From Flagellimonas marinaquae (GTDB lineage: Bacteria; Bacteroidota; Bacteroidia; Flavobacteriales; Flavobacteriaceae), in NCBI RefSeq assembly GCF_023716465.1, contig NZ_CP092415.1:3387501-3451500 (forward strand): DNA of 64,000 nucleotides. Reading direction: 5' to 3'. The notes beneath the pieces were generated by a model, which made no database searches, was not told the DNA's origin, and saw only the letters and a program-made list of their open reading frames with translations. Numbering within the stretch: the stretch's first letter is position 1; each line of letters opens with the position of its first letter. Below are positions 41,752-51,105 of the stretch, piece after piece. Position numbers and translations under genes: made by a program.

Positions 41752-43296
41752 TTATTTTGGGTCCAAAACTACAAAAGGAACAATCATTTCTTCCAATGAA
41801 ACCCCACCATGTTGATAAGTGTTGCGGTAGTAACTTACGTAATGATTATAATTATTGGGATAGGCAAAAAAGAGGTCGTTCTTGGCAAAAATAAAACTGC
41901 TGCTCAGGTTAATGTTGGGCAAATGTATTTCTTGTGGGTTCTTTGTTGCCAGCACTTCTTTTTCTTGATAAGTTAGGCTTCGCCCGGTTTTGTAGCGCAG
42001 ATTTAAGCTAGTTTCTCTATCACCGATAACTTTGGAAGGTTGCTTTACATTAATGGTACCATGATCGGTGGTAAGAATGAGTTTCATTCCCAAGTCTTGT
42101 GCTTGTTGAATGATTTCCAGCAAAGGGGAATTTTTAAACCAGCTTAGGGTAAGGGAACGATAAGCCTTGTCATTCGAAGCAAGTTCCTTTACCACTTCCA
42201 TTTCGGTTTTGGAATGGGAGAGCATATCCACAAAATTGTAGACCAAAACGGTTAAATCGTTGTCCTTTTGGGATTTAAAATTTTGGGCCAATTGTTTTCC
42301 TTGCTTTAGGTTGATAATTTTATGGTATTCCCAATTTAAATCCAGCCCCAAACGTTGTAATTGTTCGCCCAAAAACTCTGCTTCAAAAAGATTTTTCCCT
42401 CCTTCGTCCGTATCATTTTTCCACCAATCCGGATAACGCCTTTCCATTTCCGAGGGCATTAGGCCAGAAAAAAGGGCGTTACGGGCATACTGCGTAGCCG
42501 TTGGCAAAATGCTGAAATATGCGCATTCCTGTTTTTTCTTGTAATGCACGGATAAAGATTTCTCAAATGCCAACCATTGATCGTATCTTAAGTTATCTAT
42601 GACCACCAAAAGGGTTTTACTGCCTTCCAGCTCCGGTTGTATTTTATTTTTGAACAAGGTATGCGACATAATGGGAGCGTTATCGCCCTTGAACCATTCC
42701 TTATAGTTCTTGTCCACAAATTTTCCGAATTGCGAGTTGGCTTCCACTTTTTGGGATTCCAGTATTTCGAACATTCCGGAATCCTCGATCTGTTCCAGTT
42801 CCAATTCCCAATAAATCAATTTTTTATACAGCTCCATCCACTCCTCATATGTATTGATCATGGAAAGGTCCATAGCAATCTTTCGAAATTCCTGTTGATA
42901 ATTGGCTGTAGTTTTTTCCGATACCAATCGGGAGTTGTCCAAACTCTTTTTTAGGGACAATAAAATTTGGTTGGGATTTACGGGTTTTATAAGATAGTCG
43001 GCGATTTTGGATCCGATCGCCTCGTCCATGATGTATTCTTCCTCACTTTTGGTGATCATCACCACAGGAATGGAACCATCGTATTTTTTTATTTCGGTCA
43101 AGGTTTCCAAACCAGAAAGACCTGGCATATTTTCATCCAAAAACACAATATCAAAAAAGGTCTCCTTGATCTCCTCGATGGCATCTTGTCCACTCTGGCT
43201 CGTAACTACATTGTACCCTTTACTTTGTAAAAATAATATGTGCGGTTTTAACAGGTCTATTTCATCATCGACCCATAGAATTGTAATCTTGTTCAT
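41752..43296 (-). CDS. porX: T9SS response regulator PorX (receiver plus PglZ domain)
   Basis: A 514-residue regulator from ATG 43296 (MNKITILWVDDE). The receiver has acidic Asp10-Asp11 and the phosphorylated Asp54 in VFLDENMPG, then a linker, then a PglZ alkaline phosphatase-like domain: LLVVIDNLRYDQW, LILTTDHGTINV and HGGVSLEEMIVPF. PorX responds to the PorY histidine kinase and controls the type IX secretion system, and its PglZ half hydrolyses oligonucleotides in other species. Upstream codons to 43365 lie beyond the likely start. Confidence 0.93.
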   Translation of the reverse strand: MNKITILWVDDEIDLLKPHILFLQSKGYNVVTSQSGQDAIEEIKETFFDIVFLDENMPGLSGLETLTEIKKYDGSIPVVMITKSEEEYIMDEAIGSKIADYLIKPVNPNQILLSLKKSLDNSRLVSEKTTANYQQEFRKIAMDLSMINTYEEWMELYKKLIYWELELEQIEDSGMFEILESQKVEANSQFGKFVDKNYKEWFKGDNAPIMSHTLFKNKIQPELEGSKTLLVVIDNLRYDQWLAFEKSLSVHYKKKQECAYFSILPTATQYARNALFSGLMPSEMERRYPDWWKNDTDEGGKNLFEAEFLGEQLQRLGLDLNWEYHKIINLKQGKQLAQNFKSQKDNDLTVLVYNFVDMLSHSKTEMEVVKELASNDKAYRSLTLSWFKNSPLLEIIQQAQDLGMKLILTTDHGTINVKQPSKVIGDRETSLNLRYKTGRSLTYQEKEVLATKNPQEIHLPNINLSSSFIFAKNDLFFAYPNNYNHYVSYYRNTYQHGGVSLEEMIVPFVVLDPK

Positions 43297-43304
43297 ATAG
43301 TAGT

Positions 43305-43312
43305 TATCTTTG
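43305..43312 (+). promoter_or_regulatory. -7 promoter box of the HD hydrolase gene
   Basis: TATCTTTG includes the TTG codon at 43310, the first possible start. Transcription near 43319 would exclude that codon and leave TTG 43334 as the start. Confidence 0.5.
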
Positions 43313-43333
43313 TGGGAAATAAAACAAAAAACT

Positions 43334-44557
43334 TTGGTAAAAACCAATAAGCTTAATGTTTTCAACGATCCAATTTACGGTTTTATTGGAACTCCCAACG
43401 AACTAATTTTTAGTCTGATCGCACACCCTTACTTTCAAAGGCTGAGGCGAATATCCCAAATGGGACTTTCTTATTTGGTTTACCCGGGAGCACACCACAC
43501 TCGGTTTTCACATGCCTTGGGCAGTATGCATTTAATGACGAAGGCCATCCAGGTACTAAAAATAAAAAACGTTCCCATAACCGAAGAGGAAGAAAAAGGC
43601 CTTCTGTGCGCCATATTGCTTCACGATATTGGTCATGGACCATTTTCCCACGCCTTGGAGGGTTTTGTTGCCAAGGAAATTAGCCATGAGCAGATTTCCT
43701 TAAAATTTATGCAGGAGCTCAACAAAGAGTTCAATGGACAATTGGATACGGCCATTGCCATTTTTAAGGGGGATTACCCAAAAACCTTTCTAAACCAATT
43801 AGTATCCAGTCAACTGGATATGGACCGATTGGATTATTTAAAGCGGGACAGTTTTTATTCTGGGGTAACGGAAGGCAACATAAATTCTGAAAGGCTTATT
43901 TCCATGCTCAATGTAGTGGAAGGAAACTTAGTGTTGGAAGAGAAAGCCATATATGCGGTGGAAAAATTTTTGATGGCCCGTAGATTTATGTACTGGCAAG
44001 TGTATTTGCACAAAACTGGATTGGTAGCGGAACAATTATTGGTCCGGGTCATGCAACGCGCCCGCCTTCTCTTGAGTAAAAACACCGAACTTACCTGCAG
44101 CAAGCCCTTATTGTTTTTTTTAAAGAACAATGGCACGTTGAAATTTAATGCCGAAATTTTAAGGACCTTTGCCAATCTTGATGATATGGATATCCTGGGA
44201 GCTCTGAAAACTTGGCAATTCCATGAAGATTTTGTCCTATCCAAACTTTGCAAAATGCTATTGGAAAGAAGACTGCTCCATGTTAAGGTAAAGAAAAGGG
44301 CCCTTTCCACAGAAAAAATGGAAGAGAAATTGAATTGGATCATGGAAAAACACGATCTTTCCATAGAAGAAGCTTCCAATTTTGTGTTTCAAGGGGAGAT
44401 ATCCAACAAGGCCTATAGCAAAGATGAGGCCATCAAAATTTTAAAGAGTAACGGCAAAATATCGGATGTTCTGAAGGAATCGGACCAACTCAGCTTAAAA
44501 GCACTGGCAAAAACCGTGACCAAATATTATAGCTGTTATCCTAAGAAAGCCGTTTAA
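43334..44557 (+). CDS. HD domain phosphohydrolase
   Basis: A 407-residue protein that probably uses a TTG start at 43334 (MVKTNKLNVFNDPIYGFIG). The HD signature is complete: HTRFSHALGSMH with His60, LLHDIGHGPFSHALE with His97-Asp98 and His101, and a distal QLDMDRLDYLKRD. The family resembles SamHD1/YdhJ-type dNTP or nucleotide hydrolases. It is divergent from porX and upstream of the lpxD gene on the same strand. Confidence 0.88.
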   Translation: MVKTNKLNVFNDPIYGFIGTPNELIFSLIAHPYFQRLRRISQMGLSYLVYPGAHHTRFSHALGSMHLMTKAIQVLKIKNVPITEEEEKGLLCAILLHDIGHGPFSHALEGFVAKEISHEQISLKFMQELNKEFNGQLDTAIAIFKGDYPKTFLNQLVSSQLDMDRLDYLKRDSFYSGVTEGNINSERLISMLNVVEGNLVLEEKAIYAVEKFLMARRFMYWQVYLHKTGLVAEQLLVRVMQRARLLLSKNTELTCSKPLLFFLKNNGTLKFNAEILRTFANLDDMDILGALKTWQFHEDFVLSKLCKMLLERRLLHVKVKKRALSTEKMEEKLNWIMEKHDLSIEEASNFVFQGEISNKAYSKDEAIKILKSNGKISDVLKESDQLSLKALAKTVTKYYSCYPKKAV

Positions 44558-44567
44558 CAAATTTTGT

Positions 44568-44575
44568 TACTTTTG
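44568..44575 (+). promoter_or_regulatory. -7 promoter box of lpxD
   Basis: TACTTTTG followed by CACCA ends five bases before the lpxD ATG at 44581. The transcript would be leaderless or have almost no leader. Confidence 0.55.
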
Positions 44576-44580
44576 CACCA

Positions 44581-45615
44581 ATGAAATTTACAGCTACCCA
44601 AATTGCCGGAATCCTAGAGGGGGAAGTTGAGGGAAATCCTCAAATCGCTGTCCATAAATTATCTAAGATCGAAGAGGGTGAAAAAGGGTCGTTGACCTTT
44701 TTGGCCAATCCTAAATACACCTCTTATATTTATTCCACTAAGGCATCCATTACTATAGTAAACAAGGATTTTGTTCCAGAGCAGTCCATTACAACAACAT
44801 TGATCAAAGTTGATGATGCGTACAAATCCTTTTCCAAATTATTGGAATACTATAATCAGGTTAAAAATAACAAAGTGGGTATAGAAAACCCCTGTTATAT
44901 TTCGGAAACCGCAAAGTATGGCGAAGAATTTTACCTGGGAGCGTTTGCTTACCTCGGAAACAATGTGAACATAGGCAATAATGTAAAAGTCTATCCCAAT
45001 GCCTACATTGGCGATAACGTGACCATTGGAAACAATGTAATCGTTTTTGCAGGAGCCAAAGTCTATTCCGAAACCATAATCGGCAACAACTGTGTAATCC
45101 ATGGTGGTGCCATTATCGGTGCGGACGGATTTGGATTTACGCCCAATGCCAACGGAGAATATAGTAAAGTGCCCCAAACAGGCAACGTTATTATAGAGGA
45201 CAACGTTGATATTGGTGCAGGAACTACAATAGACCGAGCAACCCTAGGGTCCACTATATTAAGGAAGGGAGTAAAACTGGACAATCAAATCCAGATTGCC
45301 CACAACGTAGAAATTGGTGAACATACAGCCATTGCGGCCCAAACAGGTGTGGCTGGTTCCACCAAAATTGGCAAAAACTGTTTAATCGGCGGCCAGGTAG
45401 GTATCGTAGGTCATATTACCATTGGCGATAGAGTTCGTATACAGGCACAATCCGGAATAGGCAGAAATGTAAAGGACGATGAAGTACTCCAGGGATCTCC
45501 TGCCTTAAATTATGGTGATTTCAACAAATCGTACGTACACTTTAAGAATTTGCCAAAATTGGCAAATCAAATCTCCAACATAGAAAAAAAAGTTGAAGGT
45601 GAGCAAAACAAGTAA
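44581..45615 (+). CDS. lpxD: UDP-3-O-acylglucosamine N-acyltransferase
   Basis: A 344-residue LpxD that adds the N-linked 3-hydroxyacyl chain in lipid A synthesis. Residues 1-100 form the uridine-binding domain; the rest is a left-handed beta helix of hexapeptide repeats with the catalytic histidine in QIQIAHNVEIGEH. The C-terminal helix region ends with KKVEGEQNK. It leads lpxD-lpxC/fabZ-lpxA, with a second lpxD-like gene downstream. Confidence 0.94.
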   Translation: MKFTATQIAGILEGEVEGNPQIAVHKLSKIEEGEKGSLTFLANPKYTSYIYSTKASITIVNKDFVPEQSITTTLIKVDDAYKSFSKLLEYYNQVKNNKVGIENPCYISETAKYGEEFYLGAFAYLGNNVNIGNNVKVYPNAYIGDNVTIGNNVIVFAGAKVYSETIIGNNCVIHGGAIIGADGFGFTPNANGEYSKVPQTGNVIIEDNVDIGAGTTIDRATLGSTILRKGVKLDNQIQIAHNVEIGEHTAIAAQTGVAGSTKIGKNCLIGGQVGIVGHITIGDRVRIQAQSGIGRNVKDDEVLQGSPALNYGDFNKSYVHFKNLPKLANQISNIEKKVEGEQNK

Positions 45616-47011
45616 CAAACAACGCACAATAGCCAAAAAAGTAAGCCTACAAGGTGTAGGATTGCACACTGGGGAAAATGTAACAATGAGTTTTCTTCCT
45701 GCTGACGAAAACCATGGTTTTGCGTTTAAAAGAATAGATCTCGAAGGTGAACCCATAATAGAGGCCGATGCCAATTATGTGGTAAACACCCAACGTGGGA
45801 CCAATCTGGAAAAGAACGGAGTCAAGATCCACACATCGGAGCATGTTTTAGCAGCTTTGGTAGGTTTGGATATAGACAATGTTCTCATAGAGTTGGATGC
45901 ACCGGAACCTCCGATCATGGACGGTTCTTCCAAATTTTTTGTCGAAGCTTTGGAAGAGGCCGGGATAGTGGAACAAGAGCAGGAACGTGAAGAGTATGTG
46001 GTAAAAGATGTGATTTCTTATAAAGATGAGACCACGGGAAGCGAAATCACCATTATTCCCGCAGAAGAATACCAAGTAACCACCATGGTAGACTTTGGCA
46101 CCAAAGTTTTGGGAACACAGAATGCCACATTGGAAAAAATGTCGGATTTTAAAGAAGAAATTGCCGATGCCCGCACATTTAGCTTTCTACATGAACTCGA
46201 AATGTTGTTGGAGCATGGACTAATAAAAGGTGGGGACCTAAACAATGCCATTGTGTATGTGGACAAGGAAATCTCCGAATCCACCATGAAAAAGTTGGAG
46301 AAAGCCTTCAATAAAGAAAAACTCTCCGTTAAGCCCAACGGTATTTTGGATAACCTGACTTTGCACCACCCAAATGAAGCTGCACGTCATAAGTTATTGG
46401 ATGTGATCGGCGATTTGGCACTTGCCGGAACCCGGATCAGAGGAAAAGTAATCGCCAACAAACCCGGGCATTTTGTGAACACCCAATTTGCAAAAAAACT
46501 ATCCAAAATCATAAAGATCGAGAAAAGGAACAAAGTTCCCACATACGACCTGAACCAAGAACCATTGATGGATGTGAACGAAATTATGGCAAGACTGCCG
46601 CACAGACCTCCATTTTTATTGGTCGATAAGATTTTGGAACTATCCGACACACATGTGGTGGGCGTAAAAAACGTGACCATGAACGAGCCGTTCTTTGTGG
46701 GCCATTTTCCTGGTGCACCGGTAATGCCAGGGGTATTGCAAGTGGAAGCAATGGCTCAAACAGGAGGAATTCTTGTATTGAGCACTGTTCCCGACCCTGA
46801 GAATTACCTAACATTCTTTATGAAGATCGATAAGGTAAAATTTAAGCAACAAGTAGTTCCGGGAGATACCTTAATTTTTAAATGTGATCTAATTTCTCCC
46901 ATTCGAAGAGGAATTTGCCATATGCAGGCCTATGCCTATGCCAACGGGAAGTTGGTTTCGGAAGCAGAACTAATGGCGCAGATCGTAAAAACAAAAAACA
47001 CAGATTCGTAG
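45599..47011 (+). CDS. lpxC/fabZ: Fused LpxC deacetylase/FabZ dehydratase
   Basis: A bifunctional protein of about 470 residues, a fusion characteristic of Bacteroidota. The LpxC part (about residues 1-310) deacetylates UDP-3-O-acyl-GlcNAc and carries a zinc-binding His in HTSEHVLAAL and a later HHPNEAARHKLLDVIGDL. The FabZ part (about 315-470) has PHRPPFLLVDKI and the catalytic GHFPGAPVMPGV. A GTG at 45599 gives MSKTSNKQRTIAKKV; TTG 45593 is an alternative. It overlaps lpxD by 17 bases. Confidence 0.95.
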   Translation: MSKTSNKQRTIAKKVSLQGVGLHTGENVTMSFLPADENHGFAFKRIDLEGEPIIEADANYVVNTQRGTNLEKNGVKIHTSEHVLAALVGLDIDNVLIELDAPEPPIMDGSSKFFVEALEEAGIVEQEQEREEYVVKDVISYKDETTGSEITIIPAEEYQVTTMVDFGTKVLGTQNATLEKMSDFKEEIADARTFSFLHELEMLLEHGLIKGGDLNNAIVYVDKEISESTMKKLEKAFNKEKLSVKPNGILDNLTLHHPNEAARHKLLDVIGDLALAGTRIRGKVIANKPGHFVNTQFAKKLSKIIKIEKRNKVPTYDLNQEPLMDVNEIMARLPHRPPFLLVDKILELSDTHVVGVKNVTMNEPFFVGHFPGAPVMPGVLQVEAMAQTGGILVLSTVPDPENYLTFFMKIDKVKFKQQVVPGDTLIFKCDLISPIRRGICHMQAYAYANGKLVSEAELMAQIVKTKNTDS

Positions 47012-47797
47012 ATGAACCAACCTTTAGCATATGTTCACCCCGGGGCCAAAATTGCCAAAAACGTGGTAATTGAACCCTTTACCACCATACACAACAATGT
47101 TACCATAGGTGAAGGCACATGGATAGGCTCCAATGTGACCATTATGGAGGGCGCCCGTATCGGGAAAAACTGTAATATATTCCCCGGTGCCGTAATTTCG
47201 GCCATGCCCCAGGACTTAAAATATCAAGGAGAAGATACCACGGTCCAGATTGGCGACAATACCACCATTCGTGAATGCGCCACTATCAACAAGGGAACAT
47301 CCGACCGGATGAAGACCGTAATCGGCAACAATTGTCTAATTATGGCCTATTGCCATATTGCACACGATTGTTTGGTGGGCGACGGTTGTATATTTAGCAA
47401 TAATTCCACTTTGGCAGGACACGTCACCATAGGTCAAAATGTAGTTCTGGCAGGTATGGTGGCAGTTCACCAATTTGTATCCATTGGAAACCACGCATTT
47501 GTAACAGGTGGTTCCTTGGTTCGTAAAGATGTACCTCCTTATGTAAAGGCCGCAAGAGAACCACTTTCCTATGTTGGCATCAATTCCATTGGATTGCGAA
47601 GAAGAGGTTTCGAATCCGATAAGATTCGTGAGATTCAAAATATTTACAGACTACTTTATCAACAAAACTATAACAATTCCCAAGCTGCGTCCATTATAGA
47701 AGCAGAAATGGAGGCAACCCCGGAAAGGGATGAGATTCTTCAATTCATCAGAGATTCGCAGAGAGGAATTATGAAAGGATATTTCAGTTCAAACTAA
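47012..47797 (+). CDS. lpxA: UDP-GlcNAc acyltransferase
   Basis: A 261-residue hexapeptide-repeat acyltransferase for the first lipid A step. Catalytic histidine is in YCHIAHDC, with GHVTIGQN and MVAVHQFVSIGNHAFVTGGSLVRKDVPPYVKA following. The C-terminal helical domain is complete. It begins immediately after the lpxC/fabZ stop, so translation is tightly coupled. Confidence 0.96.
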   Translation: MNQPLAYVHPGAKIAKNVVIEPFTTIHNNVTIGEGTWIGSNVTIMEGARIGKNCNIFPGAVISAMPQDLKYQGEDTTVQIGDNTTIRECATINKGTSDRMKTVIGNNCLIMAYCHIAHDCLVGDGCIFSNNSTLAGHVTIGQNVVLAGMVAVHQFVSIGNHAFVTGGSLVRKDVPPYVKAAREPLSYVGINSIGLRRRGFESDKIREIQNIYRLLYQQNYNNSQAASIIEAEMEATPERDEILQFIRDSQRGIMKGYFSSN

Positions 47798-47802
47798 AAT
47801 TT

Positions 47803-48369
47803 ATGGCAAGTACTTCAGATATAAGAAAAGGATTGTGCATCAAGTACAACAACGACATCTACAAAATTGTGGAGTTTCTTCATGTTAAACCAGGTAAAGG
47901 GCCTGCATTTGTCCGTACCAAATTAAAGAGCGTAACCACCGGAAAAGTAATCGACAACACTTTTTCCGCCGGTCATAAAATTGAGGACGTCCGTGTAGAA
48001 ACACGCAGCTATCAATTTTTGTACAACGAAGGTGAAACATATCATTTTATGAACACCGACGATTACACTCAGATCGCATTGCAAAGAGACGCATTGGATG
48101 CTTACGATCTTTTGAAAGAAAGTGAAGTGGTAACCATTATTTTCAATGCTGAGGACAACATGCCGCTTTCCGTTGAAATGCCCGCAAGCGTAGTTTTGGA
48201 AGTTACCCACACTGAGCCAGGTGTGAAGGGAAACACCGCTACAAACGCAACAAAACCTGCTACGGTAGAAACTGGGGCCACGATCAATGTTCCTCTTTTT
48301 ATCAACGAAGGTGATAAGATAAAAATCGATACGGAGAAAGCTTCCTATTTGGAGCGCTCCAAAGAATAA
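47803..48369 (+). CDS. efp: Elongation factor P
   Basis: A 188-residue three-domain EF-P. KPGKGPAFVRTKLK at residues 29-42 contains the tip Lys32, the position that is modified in species with EpmA or deoxyhypusine-type enzymes. It relieves ribosome stalling at polyproline. The C-terminal domain ends SYLERSKE. It is five bases after lpxA and six bases before the second lpxD-like gene. Confidence 0.95.
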   Translation: MASTSDIRKGLCIKYNNDIYKIVEFLHVKPGKGPAFVRTKLKSVTTGKVIDNTFSAGHKIEDVRVETRSYQFLYNEGETYHFMNTDDYTQIALQRDALDAYDLLKESEVVTIIFNAEDNMPLSVEMPASVVLEVTHTEPGVKGNTATNATKPATVETGATINVPLFINEGDKIKIDTEKASYLERSKE

Positions 48370-48375
48370 GGCTGA

Positions 48376-49311
48376 ATGAAATTCCCAAAAACCTATACCT
48401 TAAAAGAAATTTCGGAACTTATTGATGCCGATTTTGTAGGGAATAAGGATTTTCCTGTTTTGGGCATGAACGAGATCCATGTGGTGGAAGAAGGTGACAT
48501 TGTATTTGTGGACCATCCCAAGTATTATGACAAGGCACTGCAGTCAAAGGCTACCGTAGTTCTCATCAATAAAGAGGTGGAATGTCCAGAGGGTAAAGCT
48601 TTGCTTGTCTCGGATGATCCCTTTAGGGATTTCAATAAGTTAACGCGTCATTTCAAACCTTTTGAAAGTGCAGTAATATCCATAGCGGAATCTGCAAAAA
48701 TAGGGGAGGGAACCATTATCCAGCCCAACGTATTTATCGGCAACCATGTAGAAATTGGTAAAAATTGCGTAATTCATCCCAACGTAACCATTTACGATGG
48801 ATGCAAATTGGGCGATAACGTAACCATACATGCAGGAACCGTGTTGGGGGCCGATGCGTTCTACTATAAAAACAGGCCCGAAGGTTTTGACAAATTGCTT
48901 TCTGGTGGGAATGTCGTGATAGAGAACAATGTGGATATTGGAGCCGGATGCACCATTGACCGTGGAGTAACAGGCTCAACTACCATAAAAGAAGGGGCTA
49001 AATTGGATAACCAAATCCAAGTGGGGCACGATACCGTTATCGGAAAAAAATGTTTGATCGCATCCCACGTAGGTATCGCTGGTTGTTGCATTATTGAGGA
49101 CGAAGTGACACTTTGGGGCCAGGTGGGTATCACCAGTGGTGCTACCATTGGGAAAAAGGCGGTAATATTGGCTCAATCCGGTATTTCCAAATCCCTGGAA
49201 GGCGGTAAAACCTATTTTGGTTACCCGGCAGAGGAAGCTCGGGAAAAACTCAAACAAATTGCATACATCAAAAAGATTCCAGAAATCTTGAAAAAACTAA
49301 AAAAGATTTAA
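48376..49311 (+). CDS. Second LpxD-like acyltransferase
   Basis: A 311-residue hexapeptide-repeat protein with an N-terminal LpxD-like uridine-binding domain (IVFVDHPKYYDKALQSKATVVLINKE) and a left-handed beta helix with the catalytic histidine kept in QIQVGHDTVIG. It lacks the C-terminal helix seen in the first lpxD. It may acylate another sugar nucleotide, or be a paralogue with changed substrate. Family naming is safe; function as a lipid A enzyme is not established. Confidence 0.85.
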   Translation: MKFPKTYTLKEISELIDADFVGNKDFPVLGMNEIHVVEEGDIVFVDHPKYYDKALQSKATVVLINKEVECPEGKALLVSDDPFRDFNKLTRHFKPFESAVISIAESAKIGEGTIIQPNVFIGNHVEIGKNCVIHPNVTIYDGCKLGDNVTIHAGTVLGADAFYYKNRPEGFDKLLSGGNVVIENNVDIGAGCTIDRGVTGSTTIKEGAKLDNQIQVGHDTVIGKKCLIASHVGIAGCCIIEDEVTLWGQVGITSGATIGKKAVILAQSGISKSLEGGKTYFGYPAEEAREKLKQIAYIKKIPEILKKLKKI

Positions 49312-49342
49312 GAAATCAATAGAAAAAAACTTTAGTAAACCA

Positions 49343-49350
49343 TATTTTTG
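49343..49350 (+). promoter_or_regulatory. -7 promoter box of sucD
   Basis: TATTTTTG fits TAnnTTTG, 22 bases before the ATG at 49372. No clear -33 TTG was found. Confidence 0.45.
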
Positions 49351-49371
49351 TATCTACATTAAGTTAAATAT

Positions 49372-50244
49372 ATGAGCGTCTTAGTAAACAAGGATTCAAA
49401 CATAATTATACAAGGATTTACCGGTAGTGAAGGAACTTTCCATGCCGAACAAATGATTGAATACGGAACCAACGTAGTCGGTGGTGTGACCCCAGGAAAA
49501 GGTGGTCAGGAACATTTGGGAAAACCAGTTTTCAACACCGTTGCCGAAGCTGTAAAAGAAGTTGGTGCCGATACCACGATTATTTTTGTTCCACCCGCAT
49601 TTGCTGCGGATGCCATTATGGAAGCTGCCGATGCAGGAATCAAGGTGATCATTACCATTACCGAAGGTATTCCCGTAGCGGATATGGTAAAAGCCAACGA
49701 TTACATCAAGGATATGGACTGTACGTTGATCGGTCCAAACTGCCCAGGAGTAATTACTCCGGGTGAGGCAAAAGTTGGTATTATGCCAGGATTTGTCTTC
49801 AAAAAAGGAAAAGTAGGCATTGTGTCCAAATCCGGAACATTGACTTATGAAGCTGCTGATCAAGTTGTTCGCCAGGGATTGGGAATCACAACAGCCATTG
49901 GAATTGGTGGTGACCCTATTATTGGGACCACGACAAAACAAGCTGTTGAATTGTTGATCAACGATCCGGAAACCGAATGTGTGGTAATGATCGGTGAAAT
50001 TGGTGGCCAATTGGAGGCCGAAGCGGCAAGATGGTACAAAGAAAGCGGAAGCAAAAAGCCTGTTGTAGGTTTTATTGCTGGTGAAACTGCTCCTGCCGGA
50101 CGCACCATGGGACACGCCGGAGCTATTGTAGGCGGTAGTGATGATACCGCACAGGCCAAGAAAAAAATCATGCGCGACTGTGGTATCCATGTTGTGGATT
50201 CTCCCGCAGAAATTGGCGTAAAAGTTAAAGAAGTGGTTGGATAA
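49372..50244 (+). CDS. sucD: Succinate-CoA ligase alpha subunit
   Basis: A 290-residue subunit of the TCA cycle enzyme making succinate and ATP or GTP from succinyl-CoA. Features: [13 protein letters not shown] (CoA binding), [31 protein letters not shown] and the phosphorylated histidine in [13 protein letters not shown]. The usual partner sucC is not adjacent and must lie elsewhere. It is followed by a terminator. Confidence 0.95.
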   Translation: MSVLVNKDSNIIIQGFTGSEGTFHAEQMIEYGTNVVGGVTPGKGGQEHLGKPVFNTVAEAVKEVGADTTIIFVPPAFAADAIMEAADAGIKVIITITEGIPVADMVKANDYIKDMDCTLIGPNCPGVITPGEAKVGIMPGFVFKKGKVGIVSKSGTLTYEAADQVVRQGLGITTAIGIGGDPIIGTTTKQAVELLINDPETECVVMIGEIGGQLEAEAARWYKESGSKKPVVGFIAGETAPAGRTMGHAGAIVGGSDDTAQAKKKIMRDCGIHVVDSPAEIGVKVKEVVG

Positions 50245-50263
50245 TCAACCGTTAAATCCATAC

Positions 50264-50293
50264 TAAATCCCGTTTTATGCGGGATTTTTTTTC
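50264..50293 (+). terminator. Terminator of sucD
   Basis: AAATCCCG (50265-50272) pairs with CGGGATTT (50280-50287), loop 7 nt, followed by Ts. Confidence 0.85.
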
Positions 50294-50314
50294 GTCTAAA
50301 CATAAAACAACGAC

Positions 50315-50322
50315 TATATTTG
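50315..50322 (+). promoter_or_regulatory. -7 promoter box of the fabG run
   Basis: TATATTTG matches TAnnTTTG, 29 bases before the fabG ATG at 50352. It begins a new unit after the sucD terminator. Confidence 0.55.
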
Positions 50323-50351
50323 GTTAATAACCATTCAAACACCATCGATTT

Positions 50352-51101
50352 ATGAAACTTTTGGAAGGGAAAAACGTAATTATAACAGGAGCAAGTAGGG
50401 GCATTGGAAAAGGAATCGCAGAAGTATTTGCCAAACATGGAGCAAATGTGGCGTTTACTTACAGCTCTAGTGAAGCTCCAGCATTGGAACTGGAACAAGA
50501 ATTGACCAAACTTGGCGTCAAAGCCAAAGCCTATAAAAGTAACGCCGCAAGTTTTGAAGAGTCCGAAGCACTTATTGCCAAGGTCTTGGAGGATTTTGAT
50601 GGCAGGATTGATGTACTCATCAACAATGCAGGCATTACCAAGGACAATTTATTGATGCGAATGGGAGAGGACGATTTTGATAAAGTAATCGAAATCAACC
50701 TAAAATCAGTTTTCAATATGACCAAAGCAGTGCAACGTACTATGTTGAAGCAACGTAAAGGCTCTATAATCAATATGAGCAGTGTGGTTGGTGTAAAAGG
50801 CAATGCGGGTCAGACCAATTACGCAGCTTCCAAAGCAGGAATGATCGGGTTTACAAAATCCGTTGCCTTGGAACTAGGGTCTAGGAATATACGTTGCAAT
50901 GCCATTGCGCCAGGTTTTATCGAAACTGAAATGACCGAAAAGTTGGACGAAAAAACAGTTCAAGGTTGGAGGGAAGGTATTCCTTTAAAACGAGGTGGTA
51001 GCCCCGAGGATGTTGCCAACGCCTGTGTTTTCTTGGCATCGGACTTATCTGATTATGTCACCGGACAGGTATTGAACGTTGATGGTGGAATGTTAACATA
51101 A
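50352..51101 (+). CDS. fabG: 3-oxoacyl-ACP reductase
   Basis: A 249-residue short-chain dehydrogenase. NADPH motif TGASRGIG (12-19), NNAG at 91-94, catalytic Ser143 or Ser144, Tyr157 and Lys161 (YAASK) and the C-terminal GQVLNVDGG. It reduces 3-oxoacyl-ACP in fatty acid elongation. Two genes further on in the same orientation are a vWA membrane protein and an SPFH protein, with only short gaps. Confidence 0.95.
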   Translation: MKLLEGKNVIITGASRGIGKGIAEVFAKHGANVAFTYSSSEAPALELEQELTKLGVKAKAYKSNAASFEESEALIAKVLEDFDGRIDVLINNAGITKDNLLMRMGEDDFDKVIEINLKSVFNMTKAVQRTMLKQRKGSIINMSSVVGVKGNAGQTNYAASKAGMIGFTKSVALELGSRNIRCNAIAPGFIETEMTEKLDEKTVQGWREGIPLKRGGSPEDVANACVFLASDLSDYVTGQVLNVDGGMLT

Positions 51102-51105
51102 GTGA

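Noticed and set aside
43310..43333. TTG at 43310 as start of the HD hydrolase
   Set aside because: The codon lies inside the TATCTTTG promoter box, so it would probably not be transcribed.
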